Assembly (NCBI GenBank): GCA_016650185.1
Contig: JAENWE010000163.1
Location: 1 to 12,735, forward strand
Direction of reading: 5' to 3'
Length of the DNA stretch: 12,735 nt
DNA from: Vicinamibacteria bacterium
Lineage (GTDB): Bacteria > Acidobacteriota > Vicinamibacteria > Fen-336 > JAGNNV01
How positions within the stretch are numbered: the first letter of the stretch is position 1; each line of letters begins with the position of its first letter. The notes below the pieces were generated by a model. It saw only the letters and a list, made by a program, of their open reading frames with translations. It ran no database searches and was not told the DNA's origin. Made by a program: the position numbers and the translations under genes. Below are positions 1 to 8,480 of this stretch, one piece after another.

Positions 1-1
1 T

Positions 2-658
2 GATCTCAAGAGCCCGCTGGTCACCATCCAGGGCTTTGCCGGAATGATCGGGGCCGAGCTGGGCCCGGCCGCTCCGGCGCGGGTTCACAACGACCTCGGT
101 CGCATCACCGCCGCCGCAGAGAGAATGCAGGGCCTGCTCACGGACCTGCTCGAACTCTCACGAATCGGACGGATCGTGAACCCGATGGAGGATGCCCTTT
201 TGGGGGATATTGCTCAGGAGGCCGTCGACCTGGTTCAGGGACAAATCGTCTTGCATCAGGTGGATGTCGTGATCGAGTCGGATTTGCCGAGAGTCCGAGT
301 GGACCGAAGGCGGCTGGTGGAAGTTCTCCAGAATCTGCTGGAAAACGCCGCCAAATTCGTGATTCCAGGGCGAACGGCCCGGGTGGAGATCGGCCTAAGG
401 CGGGATCCAGAGCGCGCCTTCTTCGTTCGCGACGATGGTCAGGGGATCGATCCCGCTTATACGGAGCGAATCTTCAATATTTTCGAGAAGCTGCAGCCGG
501 GAGCAGAAGGCTCCGGGATCGGCCTGGCCCTGGCCAAGCGCATCATTGAGGCCCACGGGGGACGAATCTGGTCTGAGTCGACCGGCCTGGGCGCAGGTTC
601 CACGTTCCTTTTCACTCTGGGTCCCGAGTGCTGGCCGGAGCCTTTGCCTAGGACCTAA
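2..658 (+). CDS. Sensor histidine kinase, C-terminal part (5' end outside window)
   Basis: The reading frame is open from base 2 and begins DLKSPLVTIQGF, the end of a HisKA H-box. The phospho-accepting His would be the codon whose last base is base 1 (T fits CAT). A dimerisation helix follows, then the HATPase_c domain: N-box LQNLLENAAKF (Asn near residue 115 of the visible part), G1 box DDGQGID, F-box IFNIFEKL and G2 box GSGIGLALAKR. Such kinases autophosphorylate on His using ATP and pass the phosphate to a response regulator. The spacing and GGRIW..STFLFTLG ending are typical of PAS or phytochrome-linked soluble kinases. The sensor domain lies outside the window, so the signal is unknown. 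The stop is 1 bp from the probable ancestral stop of the convergent lipoprotein gene. Confidence 0.93.
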   Translation, partial: DLKSPLVTIQGFAGMIGAELGPAAPARVHNDLGRITAAAERMQGLLTDLLELSRIGRIVNPMEDALLGDIAQEAVDLVQGQIVLHQVDVVIESDLPRVRVDRRRLVEVLQNLLENAAKFVIPGRTARVEIGLRRDPERAFFVRDDGQGIDPAYTERIFNIFEKLQPGAEGSGIGLALAKRIIEAHGGRIWSESTGLGAGSTFLFTLGPECWPEPLPRT

Positions 659-664
659 CCTAGG
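647..664. terminator. Weak hairpin between convergent genes
   Basis: Two CCTAGG hexamers (647-652 and 659-664) are separated by 6 bases and can form a 6-bp stem exactly at the convergent gene ends, overlapping the kinase stop codon. There is no T-tract, so a terminator role is only a guess. Confidence 0.25.
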
Positions 665-672
665 GCCTTCGT

Positions 673-1119
673 TTAACCGAACGCTCGCGCTTCACCGACA
701 GGTTCGCGCCGTACCAGACCCGGGTCTTGGTGATGGCTACGCCGGTCGGCATAGGTCCCCGGCTCGGCCAGCGCCCAGATCCGACCTTCAAGCGTGACCG
801 AGCCCTGCATCGACCGGAAGGACACGGTGGCCCGTTCGATCCGGGCCTGGAATTCCTGGGTCACCGGCCGCTCTATGGGAAGCGCCTGCGCGAGCGTCGC
901 CTGAACAGCTTCCTCCGACACGCCCACCGCGATGTCGCCGGACGGAAACAACTCCCCCCGCTTCGCATCCGCGATCACCTCCTTCAAGGAACTCACCTGG
1001 CGCTCGAGCAGCTTGAGTTCCGAAGCGAGGGGAGAGTCGGCGGCAACCGGTTCCGGCTTGGAGGCGCAGCCGAACACGGAAAAGGCGGCGGCAATTAGTA
1101 GGAGAATGGCGGATCTCAT
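673..1119 (-). CDS. Small predicted lipoprotein, 3' end probably frameshifted
   Basis: The product starts MRSAILLLIAAAFSVFGC, a type II signal peptide with lipobox VFGC (Cys18). It should be lipidated and membrane-anchored after signal peptidase II cleavage. I chose the ATG at 1119 because the signal peptide begins there; an upstream in-frame ATG at 1140 adds seven residues. A short acidic/helical segment (SELKLLERQVSSLKEVI) follows, then a region that could be BON-like (AVQATLAQALPI..PVTQEFQARIERATVSFRSMQGSVTLEGRIWALAEPGTYAD). I do not recognise the family. The frame ends at 673, but the last 25 residues look unnatural. After the Asp codon at 745-747 the next frame reads VAITKTRVWYGANLSVK and stops at 660-662, so one extra base near 741-744 is suspected. 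The gene is divergent from the kynureninase-like gene. Confidence 0.7.
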   Translation of the reverse strand: MRSAILLLIAAAFSVFGCASKPEPVAADSPLASELKLLERQVSSLKEVIADAKRGELFPSGDIAVGVSEEAVQATLAQALPIERPVTQEFQARIERATVSFRSMQGSVTLEGRIWALAEPGTYADRRSHHQDPGLVRREPVGEARAFG

Positions 1120-1125
1120 GAACCT

Positions 1126-2316
1126 TTGTCTGGAGATCATCCCATTGACGCTGCCGGCCTGTCGGTCGTGAAGAATCTGTATTCACGATTCCTGGAAGCG
1201 TCGCCGGGGCGGCTCCACTTCGCCGCGCACTCCCATCACCCATGGCCCGACGTAACCCGCGACGCCCAGATCGAAGCCTGGGACGACGCGGCCCGGCTCG
1301 CAGACCTGAAGTGGGACCGCATTTTCGGCACGGTGGCGAAAGGGGCTCAGACGCATATCGCGCGGGTCCTCGACCTTCCCGCTCCTGAACAGATAGCGTT
1401 CGCGCCCAACACTCACGAGTTCGTCGTACGACTTCTGTCCTGCTTTCCGCCGAGGAAAAAGCTCAAAGTGGTCACCACCGACTCCGAGTTCCTGAGCTTC
1501 TCGAGACAGATCTCGCGACTCGAGGAGGAGCAACTCGTCGACGTGGTTCGCATACCGACGGAGCCCTTCGCGACCTTCACCTCCCGCTTCGTCGAGGCGG
1601 CGCGAAGCGCTGACTCCGACCTCATCTTCTTCAGCCAGGTCTCCTTCAACTCGGGTGTGGTGGTCCGCGACCTTGAGGCGATCGTGAGCGCCGCTCCCAG
1701 AACGGCCATGGTCGTCATCGACGGCTATCACGGCTTCTTCGCGGTGCCGACCAGCCTGCGCCTGGTGGCCGATCGCGTGTTCTACCTCGCCGGCGGGTAC
1801 AAATACGCGCAGAGCGGTGAGGGAGTGTGCTTTCTGGCCGTGCCGAAGGATTTCTCGCTTCGGCCTCTCAACACCGGCTGGTTCGCGGGCTTCGGGTCTC
1901 TCGAACGCGGTGATTCCGGTCGGGTGCCGTTCTCCTCCGATGGCTTCCGCCTGGCGGGCGCCACCTTCGACCCGGTGGGCTTGTACAGGTTCAATGCGGT
2001 GGCGAAACTCTTCCTCTCCCTCGGCATCACCGTTGAAAGCATCGACGCCCACGTCAAGGAGCTTCAGGCGCTCTTCCTGCACATTCTGGGGCGCCAATCC
2101 AGCGCGACCCTGAAGACGTCCGATCTGATCGCTCCGGTTGACGGCATAGGCGGCCTCGGACACTTCCTGACCTTCCGACGAGGCGATGCGGGAGCGATCG
2201 CCGAGCGACTGGCCGCCCGGAACGTGATCGTGGACCATCGGGGCGATCGGCTGCGTTTCGGTTTCGGCGCGTATCACGACGATGGTGATGTGAGAGCACT
2301 TCTCACCCATCTCTAA
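1126..2316 (+). CDS. Kynureninase-like PLP-dependent enzyme (aminotransferase class V fold)
   Basis: This is a fold-type I PLP enzyme of 396 residues, about the usual size for kynureninases (roughly 400-420). Features seen: an N-terminal substrate-loop-like segment (GRLHFAAHSHHPWPDVT, about 29-44), the cofactor Asp in VVIDGYHGF (Asp199, His202), and the PLP-binding Lys in YLAGGYKYAQSGEG (Lys226). A C-terminal small domain ends in RLRFGFGAYHDDGDV. Kynureninase cleaves kynurenine to anthranilate and alanine, but many family members have other or unknown substrates, so the exact reaction is inferred. The start is uncertain: TTG 1126 gives the longest frame but has no clear ribosome site and overlaps the upstream region of the divergent lipoprotein; GTG 1168 is an alternative. 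It lies 25 bp before the FMN reductase gene and is probably co-transcribed with it. Confidence 0.85.
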   Translation: MSGDHPIDAAGLSVVKNLYSRFLEASPGRLHFAAHSHHPWPDVTRDAQIEAWDDAARLADLKWDRIFGTVAKGAQTHIARVLDLPAPEQIAFAPNTHEFVVRLLSCFPPRKKLKVVTTDSEFLSFSRQISRLEEEQLVDVVRIPTEPFATFTSRFVEAARSADSDLIFFSQVSFNSGVVVRDLEAIVSAAPRTAMVVIDGYHGFFAVPTSLRLVADRVFYLAGGYKYAQSGEGVCFLAVPKDFSLRPLNTGWFAGFGSLERGDSGRVPFSSDGFRLAGATFDPVGLYRFNAVAKLFLSLGITVESIDAHVKELQALFLHILGRQSSATLKTSDLIAPVDGIGGLGHFLTFRRGDAGAIAERLAARNVIVDHRGDRLRFGFGAYHDDGDVRALLTHL

Positions 2317-2341
2317 CCCCACCTCGCAAAGGAGACCACCC

Positions 2342-2923
2342 ATGTCCACGAAACCCAGGATCCTCGTTTTCGCCGGAAGCGCCCGCGAAGGCTCGCTCAA
2401 CAAGAAGCTGGCCCGGATCGCCGCCACATGCGCAAGGGAGGCGGGGGCCGAGGCCACCCTGGTGGATCTGCGCGACTATCCGATCCCGCTCTACGACGGC
2501 GACCTGGAGGAACGCGAGGGGATGCCGCCGTTCGCGGTCAAGCTCCGTGAGCTATTCCTCTCTCACCAGGGGTTGTTGATCGCGTCTCCCGAGAACAACG
2601 GTTCGGTCACGTCGCTGCTGAAAAACACCATCGACTGGCTGAGTCGGGACTATCAGGGTCGCAGCGGCCTGGAGCCCTACAGCGGCAAGGTGGCCGCGAT
2701 GATCGGCGCCTCGCCCGGCGGCTTTGGGGCCATATCCAGCCTCGCCAATCTCCGCCCGATTCTCACCAAGCTCACCGTTCTGGTGATCCCCGAGCAGGTG
2801 ACGCTGTCCAAGGCTCACCAGGCCTTCAAGGACGATGGGACCTTCGTCGATGAGCGCAACCTGAAGGCCGTCACCACCGTGGCCAGGCGGCTGGTCGAGA
2901 TGACGGCGAAAGTGAACCCATAG
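2342..2923 (+). CDS. NAD(P)H-dependent FMN reductase
   Basis: A 193-residue flavodoxin-like protein of the NADPH-dependent FMN reductase family (relatives include chromate, azo and quinone reductases). The FMN phosphate loop is GSAREGSLNKKLA (about 12-24). The diagnostic segment SPENNGSVTSLLKNTIDWLSR follows at about 82-102 (commonly PEYNGS..LKNAIDWLSR), then GASPGGFGA (about 122-130). It is expected to be a cytoplasmic dimer that uses NAD(P)H to reduce FMN or a quinone/metal acceptor; the acceptor cannot be read from sequence. The ATG at 2342 is preceded by AGGAG about 7 bases upstream. It follows the kynureninase-like gene by 25 bp, so the two are probably an operon. Its stop is only 3 bp from the stop of the convergent amidohydrolase, leaving no room for a separate terminator. 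Confidence 0.92.
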   Translation: MSTKPRILVFAGSAREGSLNKKLARIAATCAREAGAEATLVDLRDYPIPLYDGDLEEREGMPPFAVKLRELFLSHQGLLIASPENNGSVTSLLKNTIDWLSRDYQGRSGLEPYSGKVAAMIGASPGGFGAISSLANLRPILTKLTVLVIPEQVTLSKAHQAFKDDGTFVDERNLKAVTTVARRLVEMTAKVNP

Positions 2924-2926
2924 CCC

Positions 2927-4276
2927 TTATTTGGCCAGATAGTCCACAGCCAGGTTCGACAAGGCCCGTACCCCGGTGATAAGCGCCGCCTCATCGGCAA
3001 AAAAATGGGGTGAGTGGTTCGCGTAGACGTCCCCAGGGGCGGCGCCCTTCGGGGTCACCCCCAGGAAGAAGAAGAGTCCGGGCACCTTCTCCTGGAAGAA
3101 GGCGAAGTCCTCTGATGGCGTCACCGGATTTGTGTCCGGAACCGCCTTGGTCCCGGCCACTCGGCGTAGTGTGGGATCCATGCGCGCGGTCAGGGCCGGG
3201 TCGTTGTAGGTGACGGGCAGGCCCTGACCGAACGACGCCTCGGCGGAGGCCCCCGCGCTCTGCGCGATCATCGACGCGGTGCGCCGGATGCGCTCCATCA
3301 GTTGATCGCGCATTCCCTTGTCGTACGTTCGCAGGGTGCCGATCATTTTCACTTGCTCAGGAATGATGTTGTGTCGATTCCCGCCGTTGATGGCCCCGAT
3401 GGTCACGATAGCGGGAGCCACGGTCAGGTCAACCTGGCGCGACACCAGGGTCTGCAACCCGAGAACGATCTGCGCGCTGACCACAATCGGATCCACGCCG
3501 GCCCAGGGCAGGGCCCCGTGGGTCTGACGACCCTTGACCACGATCTCAATGGTGTCGCCGGCGGCCATGATGCCCCGGGCGCGCCAGGCGAGCGTTCCCG
3601 TCTCGTACGGGAAGACGTGAAGTCCGAAGATCGCGTCGACCTTGGGATTCTCCAGCACCCCCTCTTTCACCATCACGGCCGCGCCCCCCTCTTCGCCGGG
3701 CGGCGGACCTTCCTCGGCGGGCTGAAAGATGAACTTCACGGAACCGGCGAGTTGCGGCTTAAGCGAGGCGAGGACGTGCGCGGCGCCGAGGAGGATGGCG
3801 AGGTGATTGTCATGCCCGCAGGCGTGCATGACGCCGGTCTTCTGTCCCGCCCAGTCGGTCGTCACCGTCGATTTGAAGGGTAGGTCAACCTCCTCCGTGA
3901 CGGGAAGACCGTCCATGTCCGATCGCAACGCCACCACCGGCCCGGGCTTCGCGCCACTCAGGATGGCCACGACGCCGGTCTTGGCCACCCCGGTCTGGAC
4001 CTCAAAGCCCAGGGATCGGAGTTCTTCGGCCACGATCTTGGAGGTTCGGAACTCGCGGTTGCCAAGCTCGGGATTCTCGTGAAAATCACGGCGCCAGGCT
4101 ACGACCCTGGGCAGGATCGAGTCCGCGGCCTTATCGATGGCTGCGTGTACCGCATCCAGGTTTGAAGCGGGCACGGGCGTCGCGCGCTTGGGGGCGGCTT
4201 GAGACTCGGTGGGAGCCGACAAGACGGCCAGGAATATGCCGAGGGAGACGAATCGCCGATGGGTTGTTCGCTGCAT
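2927..4276 (-). CDS. Exported M20-family amidohydrolase (IAA-amino acid/N-acyl amino acid hydrolase type)
   Basis: A 449-residue M20 metal-dependent amidohydrolase with an N-terminal Sec signal peptide (basic MQRTTHRR, hydrophobic VSLGIFLAVL, likely cleavage after ESQA near residue 27), so probably periplasmic. Motifs: FHENPELGNREFRT (about 65-78), LRSDMDGLPV (about 117-126), metal-binding HACGHDNH (Cys153, His155), QPAEEG (Glu188/189), FGLHVFP (His220), INGGNRHNIIP in the dimerisation domain, SEDFAFF and C-terminal NHSPHF. The group hydrolyses amide bonds of N-acylated or conjugated amino acids such as hippurate, N-acetyl amino acids or auxin conjugates; the natural substrate here is unknown. 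The ATG at 4276 has a very good ribosome site (GGAGG, 7 bases upstream). It lies 108 bp downstream of the permease gene on the same strand, but there is no functional reason to pair them. Confidence 0.93.
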   Translation of the reverse strand: MQRTTHRRFVSLGIFLAVLSAPTESQAAPKRATPVPASNLDAVHAAIDKAADSILPRVVAWRRDFHENPELGNREFRTSKIVAEELRSLGFEVQTGVAKTGVVAILSGAKPGPVVALRSDMDGLPVTEEVDLPFKSTVTTDWAGQKTGVMHACGHDNHLAILLGAAHVLASLKPQLAGSVKFIFQPAEEGPPPGEEGGAAVMVKEGVLENPKVDAIFGLHVFPYETGTLAWRARGIMAAGDTIEIVVKGRQTHGALPWAGVDPIVVSAQIVLGLQTLVSRQVDLTVAPAIVTIGAINGGNRHNIIPEQVKMIGTLRTYDKGMRDQLMERIRRTASMIAQSAGASAEASFGQGLPVTYNDPALTARMDPTLRRVAGTKAVPDTNPVTPSEDFAFFQEKVPGLFFFLGVTPKGAAPGDVYANHSPHFFADEAALITGVRALSNLAVDYLAK

Positions 4277-4328
4277 GGAAAGACCTCCGAGGCCGGAGAC
4301 TCTAATCCTCCACCCACCGATTGAGGCG

Positions 4329-4349
4329 TCGCCCTGGCTTTCTGGGCGA
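4329..4349 (-). terminator. Possible hairpin downstream of the permease gene
   Basis: Inverted repeat TCGCCC (4329-4334) / GGGCGA (4344-4349) with a 9-base loop, about 36 bp beyond the permease stop on its strand, in the 108-bp spacer before the amidohydrolase. It lacks a T-tract, so this is weak evidence for termination. Confidence 0.25.
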
Positions 4350-4384
4350 TCTCTTCGGTTCCTGCGCGCCGGTATGGCGGCTGT

Positions 4385-6814
4385 CTATCCGCGGAGAATC
4401 GCGCTGGGAAGCACCCGACTGGCGCGAATGGCGGGGACCAGGCACGCGCTCGCCGCCACCCCGAGGAGCAGGACACAGACCGAGACAAGGGTCGCTGGAT
4501 CGTTCGGAGACACTCCATAAAGAAAGCCATCCAGGACTCGTGTCACCACGAGTGAGGCGATGAGCCCGCCCAACAGACCCTTCGCAGTGAGCCTCAGCCC
4601 GCCTTTGAGCACCATGGCCAGAACTTCAGAGGCCCGAGCTCCCAAAGCCATGCGCAGACCGATCTCGGCCTGGCGCTGGAGCACGGTATAGGAAATAACC
4701 GCATAGATGCCCACGCCCCCGAGCAGAAGAGCCAAGGCAGCGAAGCCTCCAAGGAGGAGCGCGCCGAAGCGCGGCTGCCAATTGAGGTCCGCCATTCTAT
4801 TGTCCATGCTGCGGACGAAATAAACGGCGGTGGAGCGGGACAAGGACCAGGCGGTCTTCTCCGCCTCACGCGCGAGGGCCAAGGGGTCTCCTTGCGGCAC
4901 GCGCATCACCACCGTCATCACCGGAATAGGGTTCTGGGCGTACGGCGCATAGAAAACCGGCCGTGGCGTCGGATCTGTCCCCGCGGTGATGACGTTGCCG
5001 ACCACGCCCACGATCTCCATCTGGGGCTGGCCGGGCCCGTGAAGGGCAAAACTGCGGCCCAGGGGGTCCACACCGGGGAAGAATCTGTCGACCATGGCCT
5101 GGTTGATCACAACCACCCGCCGGGAATCGGCCTGATCATTCTTCGTGATACCGCGACCCTTGATGAGGGGAATGCCCAGGGTCTCAAAGAAATCGGGCAT
5201 CACCGTATTCGAGACCGCGCTGGTGGGCGAAGCGGAGTCATCGGAAAACCCTGGGATCGAAAGGCGGGCCCCGCCAAAGACGCCGGCCACGGGCATCGGC
5301 GGCTCGAAACTGGTGGCGCTGGCCGAAGCGATGCCGGGGAGGGCTTCCAACCGGCGTTTCAATTCCTCGAAATGAACGCGACGCGCGGCGGGAGCAGCGA
5401 AGTCGTCCCCCCGGAGAGACGTGCGCAGACTGAGAAGCCGACCCGCGTCAAACCCCGGCTTGACGGTCTGCAGGCCGCCGATGGTCCGCAGCATCAGTCC
5501 GGCTCCCGTGGCCACCACGACCGCGAGAGCCACCTCAGCCACCACCAGGCCATTGCGAAACCGTCGGCCTCGCGACGACACCTGGGAGCGGCCCCCTTCG
5601 CGAAGAACTTCGGCCAGGTCGACCCGGGTGGCCTCTCTCGCCGGAAAGAGCCCAAACAGAAGGCCGGACACGACGGAAAGCAGGAGAGTAAAAGCAAGCA
5701 CGGACCCGTCTACCCCGACGCGGTCGAGGAACGGCACACCCGCCTGGGCCGGAATCAGGCGAGCCAGCGGATCGGCGGCGAGAAACGCGAGGAGCGCGCC
5801 CACCGCTCCTCCAGCGAGAGAGAGCAGCAGGCTCTCGGTCATCAGCTGGGAAATGATCCGGCGGCGGCTCGCGCCCAGCGCCACCCTCAGGGCCATTTCG
5901 AGCGAGCGTTCGCTGGCCCGCGAGAAAGTGAGATTCGCCACGTTGGCGCAGGCGATGAGAAGGACCAGGGAGACGGCGGCCAGCAAGATGCTCCCGGTGG
6001 CTCCGAAAGGACCGACCGCCAGTTCGCGGATCGGAATCACGGCCGCCCCCCAACGATCGTTCGTCTCGGGGTGTTCCGCGGCCAGGCTCTTCGTGATGGC
6101 CGTCATCTCGGCCTGAGCCGCGGCCACGCTCTCTCCCGCTCTCACCCTTCCGTACACCACAACATCGCGTGTCCCATGATCGTCACGAAGCAACGAGAAG
6201 GCCTTGGGAAAGAAGATTCCGGGCTGGACCGCGAACAGATGCGCGCTGTAGAAATCCGGTCCCATGACTCCCACCACCGTGTGGGGCTCGCCATCCAGGT
6301 CGATCTTCCGGCCGACGATTTCCGGGTCGGCGCCGAAGACGCTGTGCCACAGGCCGTATCCGAGGACCACGACGTCGCTGCGGCCGGGTTCATCTTCGCC
6401 GGTTACGAAACCGCGGCCCAGGGCCGGGCGCGAGCCGAGGACATCGAAGTAGTTCGCGCTCACCGCATGAGCCAGGGGGACCACGGGCGTCTCGACGCTG
6501 GTGATGCGGCGCGCGTCGTTGCGCATCGCGGCGAGGCCGGTGAAGGTATTGGCTCGGTCGCGCCACCAGGCGAAGTCTCCGGCGGTGATGGGCAGCCGTC
6601 CCCCCTGGCCCCGCGCGGTGCCGTCAGCGAAAACCGCGACCAGCGACGACGGATCACCATAGGGCAGCGAGCGCAGGAGCACGGCATTCACCACGCTGAA
6701 GATCGCGGTGTTGGCCCCGATGCCGAGGGCCAGAATCACAACCGCCATGCCGCTGAAGGCCGGGCGTTTCAGCAACGAACGGGAAGCGAGACGAACGTTC
6801 GTGAGCAGCGTCAT
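4385..6814 (-). CDS. ADOP-type ABC transporter permease (MacB/FtsX family, fused double permease)
   Basis: An 809-residue membrane protein with two MacB_PCD-FtsX units in tandem. TM1 lies near 21-45 (GMAVVILALGIGANTAIFSVV) and is followed by a large periplasmic domain. The first FtsX core is LLIACANVANLTFSRASER..EMALRVALGASRRRI, with further TMs near LLLSVVSGLLFGLFP. A second N-terminal TM (VVAEVALAVVVATGAGLMLRT), a second periplasmic domain and the last FtsX unit (LLLGGVGIYAVISYTVLQRQ, EIGLRMALGA) follow. This is the architecture of 'acidobacterial duplicated orphan permeases', which occur without an adjacent ATPase; none is seen here. The substrate is unknown. I chose the ATG at 6814 because family members begin with this LLTNVRLASRSLLKRPAFS-type segment just before TM1. 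A GTG at 6877 extends the frame by 21 residues. Neither start has a clear ribosome site. Confidence 0.92.
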   Translation of the reverse strand: MTLLTNVRLASRSLLKRPAFSGMAVVILALGIGANTAIFSVVNAVLLRSLPYGDPSSLVAVFADGTARGQGGRLPITAGDFAWWRDRANTFTGLAAMRNDARRITSVETPVVPLAHAVSANYFDVLGSRPALGRGFVTGEDEPGRSDVVVLGYGLWHSVFGADPEIVGRKIDLDGEPHTVVGVMGPDFYSAHLFAVQPGIFFPKAFSLLRDDHGTRDVVVYGRVRAGESVAAAQAEMTAITKSLAAEHPETNDRWGAAVIPIRELAVGPFGATGSILLAAVSLVLLIACANVANLTFSRASERSLEMALRVALGASRRRIISQLMTESLLLSLAGGAVGALLAFLAADPLARLIPAQAGVPFLDRVGVDGSVLAFTLLLSVVSGLLFGLFPAREATRVDLAEVLREGGRSQVSSRGRRFRNGLVVAEVALAVVVATGAGLMLRTIGGLQTVKPGFDAGRLLSLRTSLRGDDFAAPAARRVHFEELKRRLEALPGIASASATSFEPPMPVAGVFGGARLSIPGFSDDSASPTSAVSNTVMPDFFETLGIPLIKGRGITKNDQADSRRVVVINQAMVDRFFPGVDPLGRSFALHGPGQPQMEIVGVVGNVITAGTDPTPRPVFYAPYAQNPIPVMTVVMRVPQGDPLALAREAEKTAWSLSRSTAVYFVRSMDNRMADLNWQPRFGALLLGGFAALALLLGGVGIYAVISYTVLQRQAEIGLRMALGARASEVLAMVLKGGLRLTAKGLLGGLIASLVVTRVLDGFLYGVSPNDPATLVSVCVLLLGVAASACLVPAIRASRVLPSAILRG

Positions 6815-7181
6815 CAGGATGGGTCGCAGCAATGGTCGTGCCAATCGCAGTGCCGTGATCCTCGCCACCGTTCCCACTGGAGACTAGACGTTCAGGCGCG
6901 ATGAGCGTTCGCTTCCGAACGGCGCTCCTCCGAATATGGGAAAAACCAGGAAGAGCCGCCTTCTGGAAAGGGCTAGGATTCGGTCCAATGGCTGGGACGA
7001 CTTCGGACCGGCCGAGAGGCGACTTGAAGCCTCGGGGACCTTGGCCCCCCGCAAGGCGGGACGGGGAACCGCCGTGTGTTTCACCCTGCCCACCCGGGCC
7101 CCGGTCTGATTTTCGGTGGCCGCCGACCTTTGCTAGCCTCTCCATGGACAACGCGGTCAAGGGAGCCGCAAGACAAAAGCC
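6815..7181. other. Gene-free divergent spacer between permease and citrate synthase
   Basis: No convincing gene. Two short GC-rich hairpins can be drawn: CCGAG/CTCGG around 7011-7037, and CCCGC-AAG-GCGGG around 7049-7061 followed by ACGGGG. A loose -10-like TAGCCT sits at 7134-7139, about 43 bp before the citrate synthase start, without a recognisable -35. The region should hold promoters for both flanking genes. I recognise no known riboswitch or small RNA. Confidence 0.4.
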
Positions 7182-8480
7182 ATGACCAAAGACACACTGT
7201 CGATCACCGATAACCGCACCGGCAAGATTTACGAAGTTCCGATCAAGAATGGGACCATCAACGCCATCGACATCAGACAGATCAAGACCGGGGCGGAGGA
7301 TTTCGGCCTCATGTCGTACGATCCGGCGTATACGAACACCGCGTCGTGCACATCACGCATCACGTTCATCGACGGCGACGTCGGCATCCTAAACTACCGC
7401 GGGTATCCGATCGAACAACTCGCAGAGCAGTCGAACCATCTCGAAACGACCTATCTCCTTTTGAACGGGGATCTGCCGACCCGGCCTCAATACGAGGCCT
7501 TCACGTCGGACATCACCCACCACACCATGGTGCACGAGAACATCAAGGAGCTCATCGACGCGTTCCGCTATGACGCGCATCCCATGGGCATGGTGATGTC
7601 GGTGGTAGCCGCCCTCTCCACTTTTTATCCCGAATCGAAGAAAGTCCGCGACAAGGACACGCGCCGCAAGCAGATTCATCGGCTCATCGCGAAGGTGCCC
7701 ACCATCGCCGCCTATGCCTTCCGCCATCGCACCGGCCTTCACTACGTCCTGCCCGACAACGAGCTCAGCTATTGCGGCAATTTCCTCAATATGATGTTCA
7801 AGCGCACGGAGGGCACCTTCAAGGTGAACCCGGTTCTAGAGAAGGCGCTCGAAGTTCTCTTCATCCTGCATGCCGATCACGAGCAGAACTGCTCCTCCAC
7901 GGCGATGCGCACGGTGGGCTCGGCCGAGAGCGACCCCTATTCGTCCATGGCCGCGGCCATCGGAGCGCTCTATGGTCCGCTTCACGGCGGAGCCAACGAG
8001 GCGGTGCTGCGGATGCTGAACGAGATCGGCCACAAGAACAATGTCGCGAAGTTCGTCAACGAGGTGAAGAGCTCGGGCGGAGATGTGCGCCTTATGGGCT
8101 TCGGTCATCGCGTTTACAAGAACTTCGATCCGCGGGCCAAGATCATCAAGAAGATGGCCGACCAGGTCTTCGAGGTCACCGGACACAATCCCCTGCTGGA
8201 GATCGCAGTCGAACTCGAGCGCATCGCCCTCGAAGACGACTACTTCATCAAGCGCAAGCTCTACCCGAACGTCGACTTCTACTCGGGGATCATCTACCAG
8301 GCGATGGGCTTCCCCGTCGACATGTTCCCCGTCCTCTTCGCCATTCCCCGCACCGCCGGCTGGCTGGCGCAATGGGACGAGATGGTCGAGGACGTCAAGG
8401 AGCAGAAAATCGCCCGGCCGCGCCAAGTGTACTTGGGCGCGGGCAAGCGCGACTACACGGTGATGTCGAAGCGGGCCTAG
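7182..8480 (+). CDS. gltA: Citrate synthase (type II)
   Basis: A 432-residue citrate synthase, the length of the bacterial type II (hexameric) form. It condenses oxaloacetate and acetyl-CoA to citrate, the entry step of the TCA cycle, in the cytoplasm. Diagnostic segments: the N-terminal beta-rich domain with SRITFIDGDVGILNYRGYPIEQLAE, catalytic His233 in LHADHEQNCSS, catalytic His268 in YGPLHGGANE, substrate-binding MGFGHRVYKN (about 305-314), catalytic Asp365 in PNVDFYSG, and the C-terminal WDEMVEDVKEQKIARPRQVYLG. The start at ATG 7182 matches the family N-terminus, but the ribosome site is poor. The last codons and stop form the left arm of a strong hairpin shared with convergent pdxJ. Confidence 0.98.
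   Translation: MTKDTLSITDNRTGKIYEVPIKNGTINAIDIRQIKTGAEDFGLMSYDPAYTNTASCTSRITFIDGDVGILNYRGYPIEQLAEQSNHLETTYLLLNGDLPTRPQYEAFTSDITHHTMVHENIKELIDAFRYDAHPMGMVMSVVAALSTFYPESKKVRDKDTRRKQIHRLIAKVPTIAAYAFRHRTGLHYVLPDNELSYCGNFLNMMFKRTEGTFKVNPVLEKALEVLFILHADHEQNCSSTAMRTVGSAESDPYSSMAAAIGALYGPLHGGANEAVLRMLNEIGHKNNVAKFVNEVKSSGGDVRLMGFGHRVYKNFDPRAKIIKKMADQVFEVTGHNPLLEIAVELERIALEDDYFIKRKLYPNVDFYSGIIYQAMGFPVDMFPVLFAIPRTAGWLAQWDEMVEDVKEQKIARPRQVYLGAGKRDYTVMSKRA

Noticed and set aside
1183..2457. 424-codon minus-strand frame opposite the kynureninase-like gene.
   Set aside because: It is an antisense shadow with no motifs, while the plus strand has clear PLP-enzyme motifs.
4892..6904. 670-codon plus-strand open frame opposite the permease gene.
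   Set aside because: Its translation is His/Arg/Gly-rich with no fold; it is the antisense shadow of the ADOP permease in GC-rich DNA.
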